Source: Paucibacter sp. DJ2R-2 (GTDB lineage: Bacteria; Pseudomonadota; Gammaproteobacteria; Burkholderiales; Burkholderiaceae_C). From it: a DNA stretch of 64,000 nt. How positions within the stretch are numbered: position 1 is the stretch's first letter; every line of letters starts with the position of its first letter. A program made the position numbers and the translations under genes. Below the pieces are notes generated by a model. That model made no database searches and was not told where the DNA came from. It worked only from the letters and a program-made list of their open reading frames with translations. The stretch lies in assembly GCF_025717675.1 (NCBI RefSeq), contig NZ_JAJIRT010000001.1, positions 744,001 through 808,000 of the forward strand. The letters run 5' to 3'. Shown piece by piece: positions 44,758-54,391 of the stretch.

Positions 44758-47541
44758 ATGCGCTCCAACCCCGACGCTTCGTTTGCCCCTTCCGCAGCGC
44801 TTGAGCTTGAGGCCGCCAAGCCGGGTGCGCCCTTGGCAAGCGAGTCGAGCAGTTCGGCCCAGGAGGTCCGCCAGTTGCAGGCGGCCGTGGCCGATGCGGA
44901 AACGGTGCTGCACAAGATCAGCCGCTCGACACTGCTTGGCACCTGTGCTTTGGTGATGTTGGCCAGCCTGGCGCTGCTGCTACTGGGCCTGCCCCAATAC
45001 CTGAGCGGCCAGGCCCCCCTCGCGCACAGCGCCTTTCCTCTGGCGACGACCGTGGTGTTCGCCGTTTTGCTGATACGCCTGCGCCTGCGGGTGAAGGGCA
45101 GCCAATATGACGCCTTTCTGGTGGTCGGCTTGATCAATCTGGCGCTGGGCATGGCCTCCCTGGGCAACGGGCTTCTGCCCTTGCTGCTGGCCGGCACAGC
45201 GATCTTGCTGACCTTTGTGGTTCTGCCGCTTGTGCACGCCCGAATCTGGTCGCTTGCGCCCATGCTGCTGGTCCTCGCCACCTTCTGGCGAGGTCAGGTG
45301 GACTTCGCCGTCATGCTGCGCCTGCTGATCACCTGTGTCGCGGTGGCGCTGACCATGGACTACCTGATGCGCAGCTTTGCCCTGGTTCAGCGCACCTTCA
45401 CCCAGGCCTCCAGCTCGCTGCAGCGCTTGACTCAAGTGCTTGAGCAAGACAATGCGCGCCTGCAAGAACGCACCCGCCAGGCACAGGAGGCCAGCCAAGC
45501 CAAGTCCAGCTTTGTGGCCAATATGAGCCACGAAATACGCACACCCATGAACGCCATCCTGGGCATGCTGGCCCTGCTTCGGCGCACCGAGCTGAGTGCC
45601 AAGCAGGCCGACTATGCGGCCAAGAGCGAAGGCGCAGCGCGTGCCTTGCTCGGCCTGCTCAACGATGTGCTGGACTTCTCCAAGGTCGAGGCCGGCAAGA
45701 TGAGCCTGGAGCCACGGCCTTTCTGCTTCGAGCCGCTGCTGCGCGAACTGGGCGTCATCCTGAGCGCCAACCGGGGCAGCAAGCCCCTGCGCCTGCTCTA
45801 CGACATCGCCCCCGATCTGCCGGCCTGCTTGCTCGGCGATGCCATGCGCCTGCAGCAGGTCTTGATCAACCTGGGCGGCAATGCCATCAAGTTCACCGCG
45901 CAGGGAGATGTGCGACTGAGCATCCGCGTGCTGGAGCGCAGCGTCGACGCGGTGCAGCTGGACATTCGGATGAGTGACACCGGCATCGGCATTGCCCCCG
46001 AAAACCAGAATCGCATCTTCGAGGGCTTCACGCAGGCCGAAAACTCAACCACGCGCATCTTCGGCGGCTCCGGCCTGGGCTTGGCCATCAGCCAGCGCCT
46101 GCTGACGCTGATGGACGCGCCCCTGCAGATCGACAGCCAGGTCGGCCAGGGCAGCTGCTTCTTCTTCCAACTGCGCCTGCCCCTGGCCGAGCCCCCGGCC
46201 GCAGGACTTGAACCCGCCGTCAGCGAAGCGCCAGGCTTGCCGCAAGGCCTGGGCCTGATCATCGTCAGCCCGCATGCCGGCACGCGCGAGGTGCTGGCTG
46301 CTTACGCTGCGGCGCTGGGCCTGCAAGCCCGGCTGGCAAGCAAGGCAGAACAAACCTTGCAACAGCTGCGCCAAGAGCCGCAAACCCCGTCTGAGCCCTG
46401 CCTGCTCCTGCTTGACTGGCAGGTGCCCGAGGCGCAGCAAGTCGAGCAAGACCTGAGCCTCTGCCGGACCATGCGCGCACTGAATCCAGGCAGCCAGCTG
46501 GCTGTGCTGGCCTTGCTGGGGCAAGCCGATGCCTTGCCGGCGCCCCCTGATGAGCTGACTGACACACTGCTGGCACCCTTCACCTGCCAACAGCTGCTTG
46601 AGACCATTCAGGCCCTGTCTACCGCAGCACCCGAGACCCAAGCCCGCGGCGCACACCCGGCGGACCCGGCCGAAGCATCCACGGCAGCCGTGAACAGACC
46701 GCTGCATGGCCTGCGCATCTTGCTGGCCGAAGACAATGTCTTGAACCAACAGGTGGCTGTGGAACTTTTGAGTGACGCGGGCGCCGCGGTGCGCGTGGCC
46801 CACAACGGCCTGGAGGCGGTGCAGCTGCTGCGCGCCGAGCCCGATGGCTTTGACCTGCTGCTCAGCGATGTACAGATGCCGGTGATGGACGGCTATGCCG
46901 CCACCCGCGTCATCCGCGGTGAGCTGGGCCTGAGTCGGCTGCCGATTGTGGCCATGACGGCCGGCACCTTGCTCCGCGACCGCGAAGCCTGCCTGGCCGC
47001 CGGCATGGACGAGCATGTGGGCAAGCCCTTTGACGTCGAGCACTTGCTGCCTTTGCTCTTGCGCTTGTGCGCCAAGGCCGGCGAAGAAGAAGCCCCGAGC
47101 GAAGCTTCACTGCCCGAGCGTGTGTTTCCGACCCTGAGCCTGCCCGAAGCGCTGTGCACACGCGCCTTGGCCCAGGGCATCCTGGCGCAGGCCAGCATCG
47201 ACCGCTTTCTGGGCCGCGCGCCGCTGTATGCCAAGACCGTGAATGCCTTCACCGCCAAGGCCGCGCGCTTTCCCGAGCAACTGGACGGCTTCTTGGCCGC
47301 CGGGCAGCTGGAGGACGCCACCCAAGCGCTGCACGCCATGAAGGGCATGGCGGCCATGGTCGGCGCCGAGCGACTGGCCGGCCAGGCCGGGGAAGGCGAG
47401 GCGCTGCTGCGCGAAGGGCGCACGCCGAGCGAGGCCTGGCGCCAGGAATTCCGGCGCGAGCTGCAAGACAACAGCACCCATCTGCTTGCATTGGCCGCCG
47501 AGATCAGCCGCCTCGGCGAGCAAGCCCATCAAGTGGCTTGA
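44758..47541 (+). CDS. hybrid sensor histidine kinase with two receiver modules and Hpt domain
   Basis: A 927-residue BarA-like kinase. Five or six membrane helices occupy about 60-225, then a coil, HisKA with [12 protein letters not shown], HATPase ([25 protein letters not shown]), a degenerate receiver (about 495-610, no acidic pair at its N-terminus, [10 protein letters not shown] in place of the usual D-x-P motif), a complete receiver ([27 protein letters not shown]) and a C-terminal Hpt domain with the phosphorylatable His in [12 protein letters not shown]. It runs a His-Asp-His relay to an unknown regulator. The ATG at 44758 precedes RSNPDAS. It overlaps the acyltransferase gene by 13 bp tail to tail. 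Confidence 0.93.
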   Translation: MRSNPDASFAPSAALELEAAKPGAPLASESSSSAQEVRQLQAAVADAETVLHKISRSTLLGTCALVMLASLALLLLGLPQYLSGQAPLAHSAFPLATTVVFAVLLIRLRLRVKGSQYDAFLVVGLINLALGMASLGNGLLPLLLAGTAILLTFVVLPLVHARIWSLAPMLLVLATFWRGQVDFAVMLRLLITCVAVALTMDYLMRSFALVQRTFTQASSSLQRLTQVLEQDNARLQERTRQAQEASQAKSSFVANMSHEIRTPMNAILGMLALLRRTELSAKQADYAAKSEGAARALLGLLNDVLDFSKVEAGKMSLEPRPFCFEPLLRELGVILSANRGSKPLRLLYDIAPDLPACLLGDAMRLQQVLINLGGNAIKFTAQGDVRLSIRVLERSVDAVQLDIRMSDTGIGIAPENQNRIFEGFTQAENSTTRIFGGSGLGLAISQRLLTLMDAPLQIDSQVGQGSCFFFQLRLPLAEPPAAGLEPAVSEAPGLPQGLGLIIVSPHAGTREVLAAYAAALGLQARLASKAEQTLQQLRQEPQTPSEPCLLLLDWQVPEAQQVEQDLSLCRTMRALNPGSQLAVLALLGQADALPAPPDELTDTLLAPFTCQQLLETIQALSTAAPETQARGAHPADPAEASTAAVNRPLHGLRILLAEDNVLNQQVAVELLSDAGAAVRVAHNGLEAVQLLRAEPDGFDLLLSDVQMPVMDGYAATRVIRGELGLSRLPIVAMTAGTLLRDREACLAAGMDEHVGKPFDVEHLLPLLLRLCAKAGEEEAPSEASLPERVFPTLSLPEALCTRALAQGILAQASIDRFLGRAPLYAKTVNAFTAKAARFPEQLDGFLAAGQLEDATQALHAMKGMAAMVGAERLAGQAGEGEALLREGRTPSEAWRQEFRRELQDNSTHLLALAAEISRLGEQAHQVA

Positions 47542-48761
47542 TGGCCTGATCGGTCGGGCGACAGAGGCTGCCGCGCCGCTCGGCCCTGAGGGGGCTCAAT
47601 CCCGAACAGCGCGCGCAGGCCGAGCAGACCTCGCAGCAGCAGATAGGCCGCCGCACAGCAGGCAAAGCTCAAGCCAATCAGCAGCAAGCCCTCGGGCAGC
47701 GGCGCGAGCTGCAAGGGCGCCAGCGCCTGGGTCAGCAGCACGATCACCGTCTGGTGCAGGATGTAGAGGCAGAACACGGCGGCGCCAAGGCGCCGGCGCC
47801 AGGCCGAATCGGCATTGAGGTGCAGGTAGGCAAAGCCGCAGGCCGCCGCCGTGGCCCACCACTGCATCAGGCCCCAGACGCCACGCATCAGCACCCGCAG
47901 GGTCTCGGGCGGTGTGGCGCCGTCGTAGGCGTCGAAGTACACCAGCAACAAGGCCCAGGCCGCCACCGCGCCGACCAGGGCCGGCCAGCGCAGCGCACTC
48001 AGGCGCGCCCAGAAGACCGAGCCGGAGTGAGAGGCCAGCATGCCCAGCAGGAAGAGGCTCAGGTATTGGGCGTGGTTGTACCAATCCCAGGTCAGGTTGT
48101 GGGTGGACGGAAACAAGCCCGCCAGCTGCCGCGCCAGCATCAGCGGCACGGCCAAGCCCAGCAACAAGCCCCAGGGGCCCAGAGCAGCCAGGCCTTGGCC
48201 GCACTGCGCCAAGACGGAGGGAGCCTGGCGCAGCAGCAGCCAGCCGATCAGGCCGTAGACCCAGAGGTAGGGCAGGAACCAGAGGTGGTTCCAGGTGGGC
48301 AGGTCCAGGCATTGCCAGCGGCCCTCTTCCATGCGGCAAAAGCCCTCGTAGCCCTGCAAATACTGCTGCATGAACTCGAAGTAACTGCCCGAGTAGGCCA
48401 GCTTCTGCACCACCTCAAAATAGCTCTGCGGCGGCACGATGACGAGCATGCCAAACACCAAGGGCAAGAGCAGACGCGCACTGCGACGGCGCAGCAAGCG
48501 GGCCGGCGTGTGGCCCTGCGCCTGCGCGCGCCCCCAGGCCTGGGCCAGGGCCGCACCGCCGATGAAGAACAGCAGGCCCAGGCGCCAGGGCGAGCTCATC
48601 AGCATCAGCGGCTCCAGCGCCGTGCTGGCGGTCGGGCTTTTGACATGCCAGCCCCAGCTCACGTAGTACATGCCCACGTGGTAGGGCACGAGCAGGCCGA
48701 AGGCGAGGATGCGCAGCCAGTCGAGGAAAAAGAGGCGGGGGTTATGTGAAGTTTGTTTCAT
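47529..48761 (-). CDS. acyltransferase family membrane protein (OpgC/acyltransferase-3 type)
   Basis: A 410-residue integral membrane protein with about ten helices. The start [24 protein letters not shown] holds the typical D-x-R and conserved His of membrane acyltransferases, followed by [16 protein letters not shown] and an [18 protein letters not shown] region. Such enzymes transfer acyl or succinyl groups to sugars, peptidoglycan, glucans or lipids across the membrane. Substrate is unknown. The ATG at 48761 begins MKQTSHNPR. Its 3' end overlaps the convergent hybrid kinase by 13 bp, and its start is 221 bp from the binding-protein gene, with the heptamer array between. Confidence 0.9.
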   Translation of the reverse strand: MKQTSHNPRLFFLDWLRILAFGLLVPYHVGMYYVSWGWHVKSPTASTALEPLMLMSSPWRLGLLFFIGGAALAQAWGRAQAQGHTPARLLRRRSARLLLPLVFGMLVIVPPQSYFEVVQKLAYSGSYFEFMQQYLQGYEGFCRMEEGRWQCLDLPTWNHLWFLPYLWVYGLIGWLLLRQAPSVLAQCGQGLAALGPWGLLLGLAVPLMLARQLAGLFPSTHNLTWDWYNHAQYLSLFLLGMLASHSGSVFWARLSALRWPALVGAVAAWALLLVYFDAYDGATPPETLRVLMRGVWGLMQWWATAAACGFAYLHLNADSAWRRRLGAAVFCLYILHQTVIVLLTQALAPLQLAPLPEGLLLIGLSFACCAAAYLLLRGLLGLRALFGIEPPQGRAARQPLSPDRSGHQAT

Positions 48762-48846
48762 GCCGCCAGCATCGCCGCCCGCCCCACCCCGGCCAAGCAA
48801 TCTGGGGCGAACCGAGTCAGGCCCGTGGCGAAGTGGAAAGCCCCGT

Positions 48847-48888
48847 CACCATTCACCATTCACCATTCACCATTCACCATTCACCATT
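48847..48888 (+). repeat. CACCATT heptanucleotide repeat, six perfect copies
   Basis: Six exact CACCATT units occupy 48847-48888, followed by degenerate relatives (CACCTGT, TCACCTGTTCACGCC, TTCACCCATTCAC) up to about 48922. The array lies between divergent acyltransferase and binding-protein genes, 94 bp before the latter. A 7-bp unit is prone to slipped-strand changes in copy number. Confidence 0.95.
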
Positions 48889-48982
48889 CACCTGTTCACC
48901 TGTTCACGCCTTCACCCATTCACTTCTCCCCCACCCACCCACCTTTGCCACAATCCCCCCGTCAACCCGGAGACTTTCACCC

Positions 48983-50092
48983 ATGAAACTGCGTCGCCTC
49001 GCCATCGCCCTGTGCTGCAGCCTGAGCTTCACCGCTGCGGCCGTAGCCCAGATCAAGATCGGCCAGACCGCGGGCTTCAGCGGCCCAGTGGCGGCCGGGG
49101 TCAAGGAGACCACCGAGGGCGCCAAGCTCTACCTGAACGCCATCAACGCCGCCGGCGGCATCAATGGCCAGGCGATCGAGCTGATCTCGCTGGACGACAA
49201 GTTCGAACCCACGCTGGCCGCCGAGAACGCCAAGAAGCTGATCGATCAAGGCGTGCTGGCCCTGTTCCTGAATCGCGGCACGCCACACAGCCAGGCCATC
49301 CTGCCCCTGCTGGCCGAGCACAAGCTGGCCCTGGTCGCGCCCTCGACCGGCGCCATGCTGCTGCACAAACCGGTCAACCCCTACGTCTTCAATGTGCGCG
49401 CCACCTACCAGCGTGAGGCCGAGCGCTCAATCCAGCATCTGGTCGGCATGGGCATCAGCCGCATCGCCCTGGTCCAGGTGGACGACAGCTTCGGCACCGA
49501 TGCGGCCACAGGCGCGCTCAAGGGCTTGCAGACCGCCAAGTTGCAGCCCTTGGCGCATTTGAAGTTCCCGCGCGAAAAGCCGGACATGACGGCCTTGATG
49601 GCCCAGCTGGTCAAAGCCGATGCCCAGGCCCTGCTCTTCATCGGCGCCGGTGCGGCTGTGGCCGACGGCGTCAAGGCCTTGCGCGCCGCGGGCTCCGGGG
49701 CGCAAGTCGTAACCCTGTCCAACAATGCCTCTTCGGGCTTCGTCAAGCAGTTGGACACACACGGCCGCGGCATCATCGTCAGCCAGGTGTTCCCGTCCGA
49801 GCGCTCGCTGAACACGCCCATGATCCGCGAGGCTCAGGAGCTGGCCAAGGCGGCCGGACTGAAGGAACTCACGCCCTCCAATGTCGAGGGCTTCGCCGCC
49901 GCCAAGGTGCTGGTGGCCGGCCTGCGCAGGGCCGGCAAAGACCTCAATCGCGCCGGCCTGCTGCGCGCGCTCGACAGCCTCGGCAAGATCGATCTCGGCG
50001 GCCTAGAACTGCGCTTCAGCAGCAGCGATCACACGGGCATGGACTATGCCGATCTGGCCATCATCGGCCCCGACGGCAAATTCTGGCGCTAA
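48983..50092 (+). CDS. ABC transporter substrate-binding protein, branched-chain amino acid (LivJ) type
   Basis: The 369-residue periplasmic protein has a signal peptide (MKLRRLAIALCCSLSFTAAAVA) and a type I periplasmic-binding fold. IKIGQTAGFSGPVAAGVKETTEGAKLYLNAINAAGGINGQ is a textbook start, followed by APSTG, GISRIALVQVDDSFGTDA and YADLAIIG. Such proteins bind branched-chain amino acids, amides or aromatic acids. No permease or ATPase genes are adjacent, so it may serve a transporter elsewhere. The ATG at 48983 is right; an upstream in-frame stretch is encoded by the heptamer array and is not a real N-terminus. Confidence 0.92.
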   Translation: MKLRRLAIALCCSLSFTAAAVAQIKIGQTAGFSGPVAAGVKETTEGAKLYLNAINAAGGINGQAIELISLDDKFEPTLAAENAKKLIDQGVLALFLNRGTPHSQAILPLLAEHKLALVAPSTGAMLLHKPVNPYVFNVRATYQREAERSIQHLVGMGISRIALVQVDDSFGTDAATGALKGLQTAKLQPLAHLKFPREKPDMTALMAQLVKADAQALLFIGAGAAVADGVKALRAAGSGAQVVTLSNNASSGFVKQLDTHGRGIIVSQVFPSERSLNTPMIREAQELAKAAGLKELTPSNVEGFAAAKVLVAGLRRAGKDLNRAGLLRALDSLGKIDLGGLELRFSSSDHTGMDYADLAIIGPDGKFWR

Positions 50093-50094
50093 GC

Positions 50095-50231
50095 GCTTGA
50101 GAGTTTTCTACTGCGCGACTGCCATGCGTCGTTGGTCCGGTGCTCGGAATCCTCACGTACAGGAAGTACGTTCCGGTTCCTCTGCTCCGTCCGCCTAGCC
50201 TGGCAGCCGCTCGCTACGAAAACTCTCAAGC
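50095..50231. repeat. 137-bp palindromic repeat element, second class
   Basis: GCTTGAGAGTTTTC at 50095-50108 is repeated exactly in inverse at 50218-50231. Inner portions pair imperfectly all the way to a central ACGTAC-AGGAA-GTACGT hairpin, so the whole element is one long palindrome. It lies between the convergent binding-protein and EamA genes, where it may also terminate both transcripts. Its sequence is unrelated to the CTCTGCG-rich elements A and B. Confidence 0.85.
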
Positions 50232-50277
50232 ACCCAACATCGCCAAACGAGACCGGCGCTCCACCAAGAGCCGCCCT

Positions 50278-51162
50278 TCACCGCCGCGCCAACCACACCC
50301 CGGCCACCGCCACCCCCATGCCGGCTAGCGCCAAGCCATGGAGGGTTTCGCCAAACAAGGCCCAGGCGAACACGGCCGTGGTGGGCGGCACCAGGTAGAA
50401 GAGGCTGGCCACATGGACGGCGCTGCCCTGGCGGATCAGCACATTGAGCAGGCTGACCGCGCCCAGCGAGAGCACCAGCACCAACCAGCCCAGGGCAAAG
50501 AAGAACTGCCCGCTCCAGTGCACCTGCAGGCTCTCGCCGCCGGCCCAAGCCGCCAGCAAGGTCAAGAACAAGCAAGGCAGGAACTGGATCAGTGAGCCGG
50601 TGCGCAGGTCAAAGGCCGGGCAGAAACGTTTTTGATAGAGCGTGCCCGCCGTGATGCCCAGCAGGGCCACAAACGCCGGCAAGAGCATGGCCAGCAAGGC
50701 GGCGCCGCCGAGACCCGCCGCCACCTTGTGCGCCAGCACCAGGCTCACGCCAATCAGGCCCAAGAGCAAACCCAGCCACTGCGCCGGCCGCACCCGCTCG
50801 CCGAGAAACAGGCCGGCACCCAGCGCCGTCAAGAGCGGCTGCAGGCCCACCAGCAAAGCCGTGATCCCCGCCGGCAAGCCATGGCCTATGGCCATGAACA
50901 CGCCGCCCAGGTAGACGCCATGGACCAGCAGGCCCGATACCGCGATATGCCCCCAAGCCCGGCTGCCACGCGCCGGCCAGGGCGCCCGCGTCCACAGCAC
51001 GATGGCGCCCATCAGCAGCAGCACCAAGGCATAGCGCAGACTCAGAAACGTCAGCGGCTGCGCATCAGGCAGGCCGTACTTGGCGCCAATGAAACCGGTG
51101 CTCCAAAGGGCGACGAAGAGCCAGGGGTAAAGCTGGGGAAAGAAGCGAGTGGCAACAGGCAT
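50278..51162 (-). CDS. EamA/DMT family transporter
   Basis: The 294-residue protein has ten transmembrane helices in two five-helix EamA halves. WLFVALWSTGFIGAKYGL at the start and HVASLFYLVPPTTAVFAWALFGETLHGLALAGMGVAVAGVWLA at the end are the family hallmarks. Members export amino acids, metabolites or drugs across the inner membrane; substrate is unknown. The start at 51162 is the first ATG. It borders the lower-G+C TPR region. Confidence 0.92.
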   Translation of the reverse strand: MPVATRFFPQLYPWLFVALWSTGFIGAKYGLPDAQPLTFLSLRYALVLLLMGAIVLWTRAPWPARGSRAWGHIAVSGLLVHGVYLGGVFMAIGHGLPAGITALLVGLQPLLTALGAGLFLGERVRPAQWLGLLLGLIGVSLVLAHKVAAGLGGAALLAMLLPAFVALLGITAGTLYQKRFCPAFDLRTGSLIQFLPCLFLTLLAAWAGGESLQVHWSGQFFFALGWLVLVLSLGAVSLLNVLIRQGSAVHVASLFYLVPPTTAVFAWALFGETLHGLALAGMGVAVAGVWLARR

Positions 51163-51804
51163 GAGGCAGTATCGCTGTCATAGGCGGAGCCGACGCGAAG
51201 CGGGCGGGCGGGCATCAAGACGCAGATCACCTCACCGCGTCCCGCATCCATGTTCTTCACACATCAACCCGCTGCTCATACCGGGACGCTGGCTTGTGCA
51301 GTTATGGGCGGCAAGCGGCGCAACATGGCGGAGGCTGGCGACCCACAGGAGGCTCTTTTGGCTGGCAGCTGACAGCAAGTAATAAGGTCCGTCGGACTTG
51401 AACAAGGTCGGTCGAGCATGGTTGGCGACGCGCCCCTTGCCTTGGGGTCGTTGTCGGCATCATTGGGTGGCAGTTCGTTCGCGCTCGCCGAAATCGCAGC
51501 GGAGCCGCCGGTCTCGATCCATTGCAGGCCCATTCGTCGCGGGCGGCAACAAAGTGCCCACAGCCGAAGTTCGCCGGCCAGCAGCAATGTGCACTTTTTG
51601 AACGGCGGCCGCGGATTGCTCAGCAGCTTTCAATCTGAGTGCGCCAGACCTGCCTCTTGCTGCCATGCCTTGGACAACAGTTCAGTTTGGGTAATTTGCA
51701 CACTCGGGTTTCGCACTGAATTTTGCAAACGACCCGATATGAACATCACCGCAAAAGTCGGCCCTCACTAGAATGCCGAGCACTACAAGACAAGGGCCTC
51801 AGGG
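51163..51804. other. gene-free region at the edge of the TPR island
   Basis: No convincing gene, terminal repeat or RNA was recognised in this 642-bp stretch. The longest open frames have no recognisable protein pattern or codon bias. Base composition is lower in G+C than around it toward the right end. It may be a remnant of inserted DNA, but no integrase, att site or insertion sequence is visible. Confidence 0.5.
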
Positions 51805-51960
51805 ATGGGTTCACCGATATCTCCATCAGGGGCCGAACAAGTGCGAGCGCGTGCGAGGTCCGTGCTAGCCACCTTGGCACGCGGGCTTTCCCGCTTCAAA
51901 GGGCCCATTGTTGCCATTGCCGGTGTGGGTGCCGTGCTCAGTGGTTTCATGGGCTGGTAG
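51805..51960 (+). CDS. 51-residue small membrane peptide or truncated N-terminus
   Basis: The frame from ATG 51805 to TAG 51958-51960 encodes a peptide with an Arg-rich start (QVRARARSVLATLARGLSRF) and one hydrophobic segment, GPIVAIAGVGAVLSGFMGW. It ends 40 bp before the TPR protein start, in another frame. It may be a real small protein, or the original N-terminal membrane segment of the TPR protein separated by a frameshift. GGG but no clear ribosome site lies upstream. Confidence 0.4.
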   Translation: MGSPISPSGAEQVRARARSVLATLARGLSRFKGPIVAIAGVGAVLSGFMGW

Positions 51961-51992
51961 TGGCAATAATGCGTTATATAAACCTACCAGCC
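51952..51992 (+). promoter_or_regulatory. 9-bp inverted repeat before the TPR gene
   Basis: GGCTGGTAG at 51952-51960 and CTACCAGCC at 51984-51992 are exact complements around a 23-nt AT-rich loop, ending 8 bp before the TPR start codon. The hairpin covers where a ribosome site would be, and no Shine-Dalgarno is visible, so it may restrict translation. Confidence 0.5.
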
Positions 51993-52000
51993 ACCATCAC

Positions 52001-53974
52001 ATGACCTCACCTATCCAGGGCGACACTGCGCCATCAAATGCGCCAGCGGATGGCGCAGACCAGGCGCCAGCAGAAGCGCCGACGCTACTGGCGCCGTCGA
52101 CTGGAGTGCGTCCCGCACAAGGTGAAGCGTCAGGCCCAAGCCCAACAGTGCGCGTCGAGGGCCTCGCGGAAACGCTTCATGATGTACGACACGAACTCCA
52201 CCTCCTCTCGCACGCGACCAAATACAACTGGATCAACGCGCGCCTCATCCTGCTGCGTAACGCGCTGATTGCCCTCAGTGTGCTGGCAGTTGTCGTAGTG
52301 ACAGCCGTCGCGTGTGTCCGAGAAGCGTACCGCCAAACTCTCACCATTGCGGCCTTTGATGTTCCGGAAAATTTAGCTGAGCGCGGCATCACCGGACAGG
52401 TGGTTGCCAAAGCCTTGTTCGATGAACTCCTCAAGCGCCGTGAATTGGTGACCACGTTGGAATCCGGTGAGCTCAAAGGGGCATGGGCGGAGCACCGCGC
52501 TGATGTTGCGATACCAGAAGCCAAGTTCACACTGCAATCGGTTTTCAGATACCTGCGTTACATGACAGGTAATGAAATTGCGATTGACGGCGAGATCATT
52601 CTTGATGGAGACGATGCGACCCTGAAGGTGCGCGTCGCGGGCAAGTCACCGACGATAGTCAAAGGCAAGCTCGCGGCGTGGGAGTCGCTGGTCGGTGAGT
52701 TAGCCGTCGGCGTGCTCGATGTCACGCAACCTGCGGTGCTGGCGGCTTACCTGGGCCTGCAGGCGAAGACGCCCGATGATCTGACAGCCCTCTCAAAACA
52801 CCTGCGAAAAATGGAGGAGGCGAACCCCAAGCCGAGCGGTGCCGTGATGTCGGTTGCCTATGACGCCTACGGCAATGCACTCTATCGCGCGGGCAAGTTC
52901 GAAGATGCGCTGTTGGCTTTTGCTGAGGCCATGGCGCTGGACAGCAGCAACGGCGTGGCCGTGGTCAACTCGGCGGGCGCGCAGTATCGATTGCGCAATT
53001 TCGTCGAATCCGCAATGCTCGACAAACGCGCGCAGACAATGAAGCTGCCGGTTGAAGTGAAGATTCGTGCCCTGGGGCGCAGGGTGTCTGCCGCAACCAA
53101 CACCGGTGACTGTGATGGTTCGGCCAAGGCCTTGCGAGAGGCCAAGGCTTCGCCGCTGTACGACGCCCGGCGTTTTGTGACGGTTGAGGCTATCCACCTT
53201 GCACAGTGCGAATTTGAAGAGGCGCGCGCCGTGGCACTTGTGTCCAGGTATTACACCTTGCATCCGGCGGACGTGAGTTACGCCAACACGCTCCTCATAC
53301 TGCAATCGATGTTGCGCCCGGAGGGCCGCTACCGCGAAGAAGGCTTCAAAGTCGCCCGCGATGCCATTGCTGCGGGCGTGGACGATTCCTACATTTACGT
53401 TAACTTCTCAAACAAATTGGCCGAGACTGGCCGCTTCGACGAGGCGTTTGAAGTTCGCAAGCGTCTGGAGAATTTGATTCTTGATCCCGTCATCCTGGAA
53501 GTGAATCGCGACTACTTCGCGGCTAAGAAGCACTACCACCTGGGTGAATACGTCCAAGCGGATGCGATTTTCAAACGCGTGTACGCCAACGACAAGCCAA
53601 GTGAGGTTTTGGAATTTTCGGAACTGGCGCTCGTCAAACTGGGCCTGGGCCAGTACGACGCATCGGTTGCGCTTTATCAGGATGGCCTCAAACTCATACC
53701 CAAGAATTGCCAGCTCTGGCAGGAGCTGGGCAAAGCCCACGCCGCGCGCGGACGGCCCGAAGACATCGCGACCGCTTTGACTACCTTCGACAAAGGCATT
53801 GCCGCCGTGCCCAAATGCGGCCTTACATATAACGCCGCCGCGCGCTTGCTGATCCAGCAAGGCCGCCCGGCAGAGGCGCGGCAAAAGCTGGAGGCGTTGA
53901 TCAAGATTTCGCCGAAGTCGGATGGGGCAGTGATTGCGAAAGAGATTCTGGCGGGGATTAGCACTAAGTCCTGA
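52001..53974 (+). CDS. membrane-anchored tetratricopeptide repeat protein of unknown function
   Basis: A 657-residue protein. About 60 residues of Pro/Ala/Gly-rich disordered sequence precede one transmembrane helix (NALIALSVLAVVVVTAVACV, about 87-106). A conserved-looking domain follows (FDVPENLAERGITGQVVAKALFDELLKRRE, WAEHRADVAIPE, LFRYLRYMTGNEIAIDGEI-like), then from about 270 at least eight TPR-type helical pairs (YDAYGNALYRAGKFEDALLAFAEAMALD, ALVKLGLGQYDASVALYQDGLKLIP). Codon use is more AT-tolerant than in its neighbours, which suggests transfer. It has no obvious operon partner. I recognise no function; the architecture suggests a scaffold or sensor. ATG 52001 is preferred over an upstream TTG/CTG frame. 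Confidence 0.78.
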   Translation: MTSPIQGDTAPSNAPADGADQAPAEAPTLLAPSTGVRPAQGEASGPSPTVRVEGLAETLHDVRHELHLLSHATKYNWINARLILLRNALIALSVLAVVVVTAVACVREAYRQTLTIAAFDVPENLAERGITGQVVAKALFDELLKRRELVTTLESGELKGAWAEHRADVAIPEAKFTLQSVFRYLRYMTGNEIAIDGEIILDGDDATLKVRVAGKSPTIVKGKLAAWESLVGELAVGVLDVTQPAVLAAYLGLQAKTPDDLTALSKHLRKMEEANPKPSGAVMSVAYDAYGNALYRAGKFEDALLAFAEAMALDSSNGVAVVNSAGAQYRLRNFVESAMLDKRAQTMKLPVEVKIRALGRRVSAATNTGDCDGSAKALREAKASPLYDARRFVTVEAIHLAQCEFEEARAVALVSRYYTLHPADVSYANTLLILQSMLRPEGRYREEGFKVARDAIAAGVDDSYIYVNFSNKLAETGRFDEAFEVRKRLENLILDPVILEVNRDYFAAKKHYHLGEYVQADAIFKRVYANDKPSEVLEFSELALVKLGLGQYDASVALYQDGLKLIPKNCQLWQELGKAHAARGRPEDIATALTTFDKGIAAVPKCGLTYNAAARLLIQQGRPAEARQKLEALIKISPKSDGAVIAKEILAGISTKS

Positions 53975-54391
53975 TGAATGGGAAGCTATTCAACCGTATG
54001 GGAGAGCGTCATGCCGGTTTGAACGACCGGTATGAATCAGCCTAATCGCAAACTGCTCCTGCCGCTCAGGGCCTATTGCTCTAGCAGGACGAACTTCAGC
54101 TTTGGGCACTTTGCTGCCATCTAGTCTGTACTGAAGGGCCTTGCCTTGTGGCCGGGACCAGGTCCTGCCGCGGCCACGGGACGCTGCCTTCAGTCGCAAC
54201 CGCACCCGACGGACCTTACTTGTTGCCGAGGGTTCACGGTGGTCGATTCGGTGGTTTCCGACGGACTTTGCTCCGCATCGGACACCCAACAAAATCAAGC
54301 TCTTGGAAGCGCCGACTCCGACCGACCTCATGACTTGAAGTCACAGCCATGGCCTTTGGCTGGCCGGCAGGCGACGCCGATACTGCCGCCC
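53975..54391. other. 417-bp gap without recognised gene
   Basis: Between the TPR gene and the DUF885 gene I see no convincing gene. ATGCCGGT at 54011-54018 and ACCGGTAT at 54026-54033 form a near-perfect hairpin 37 bp after the TPR stop, which may be its terminator but has no U-tract. Upstream in-frame extensions of the peptidase exist but have no signal peptide pattern. Confidence 0.45.

Noticed and set aside
48746-48982. In-frame N-terminal extension of the binding protein through the CACCATT array
   Set aside because: The extra residues come from repeated HHSPFTI units encoded by the microsatellite and delay the clear signal peptide at MKLRRL, so it is not a real N-terminus.
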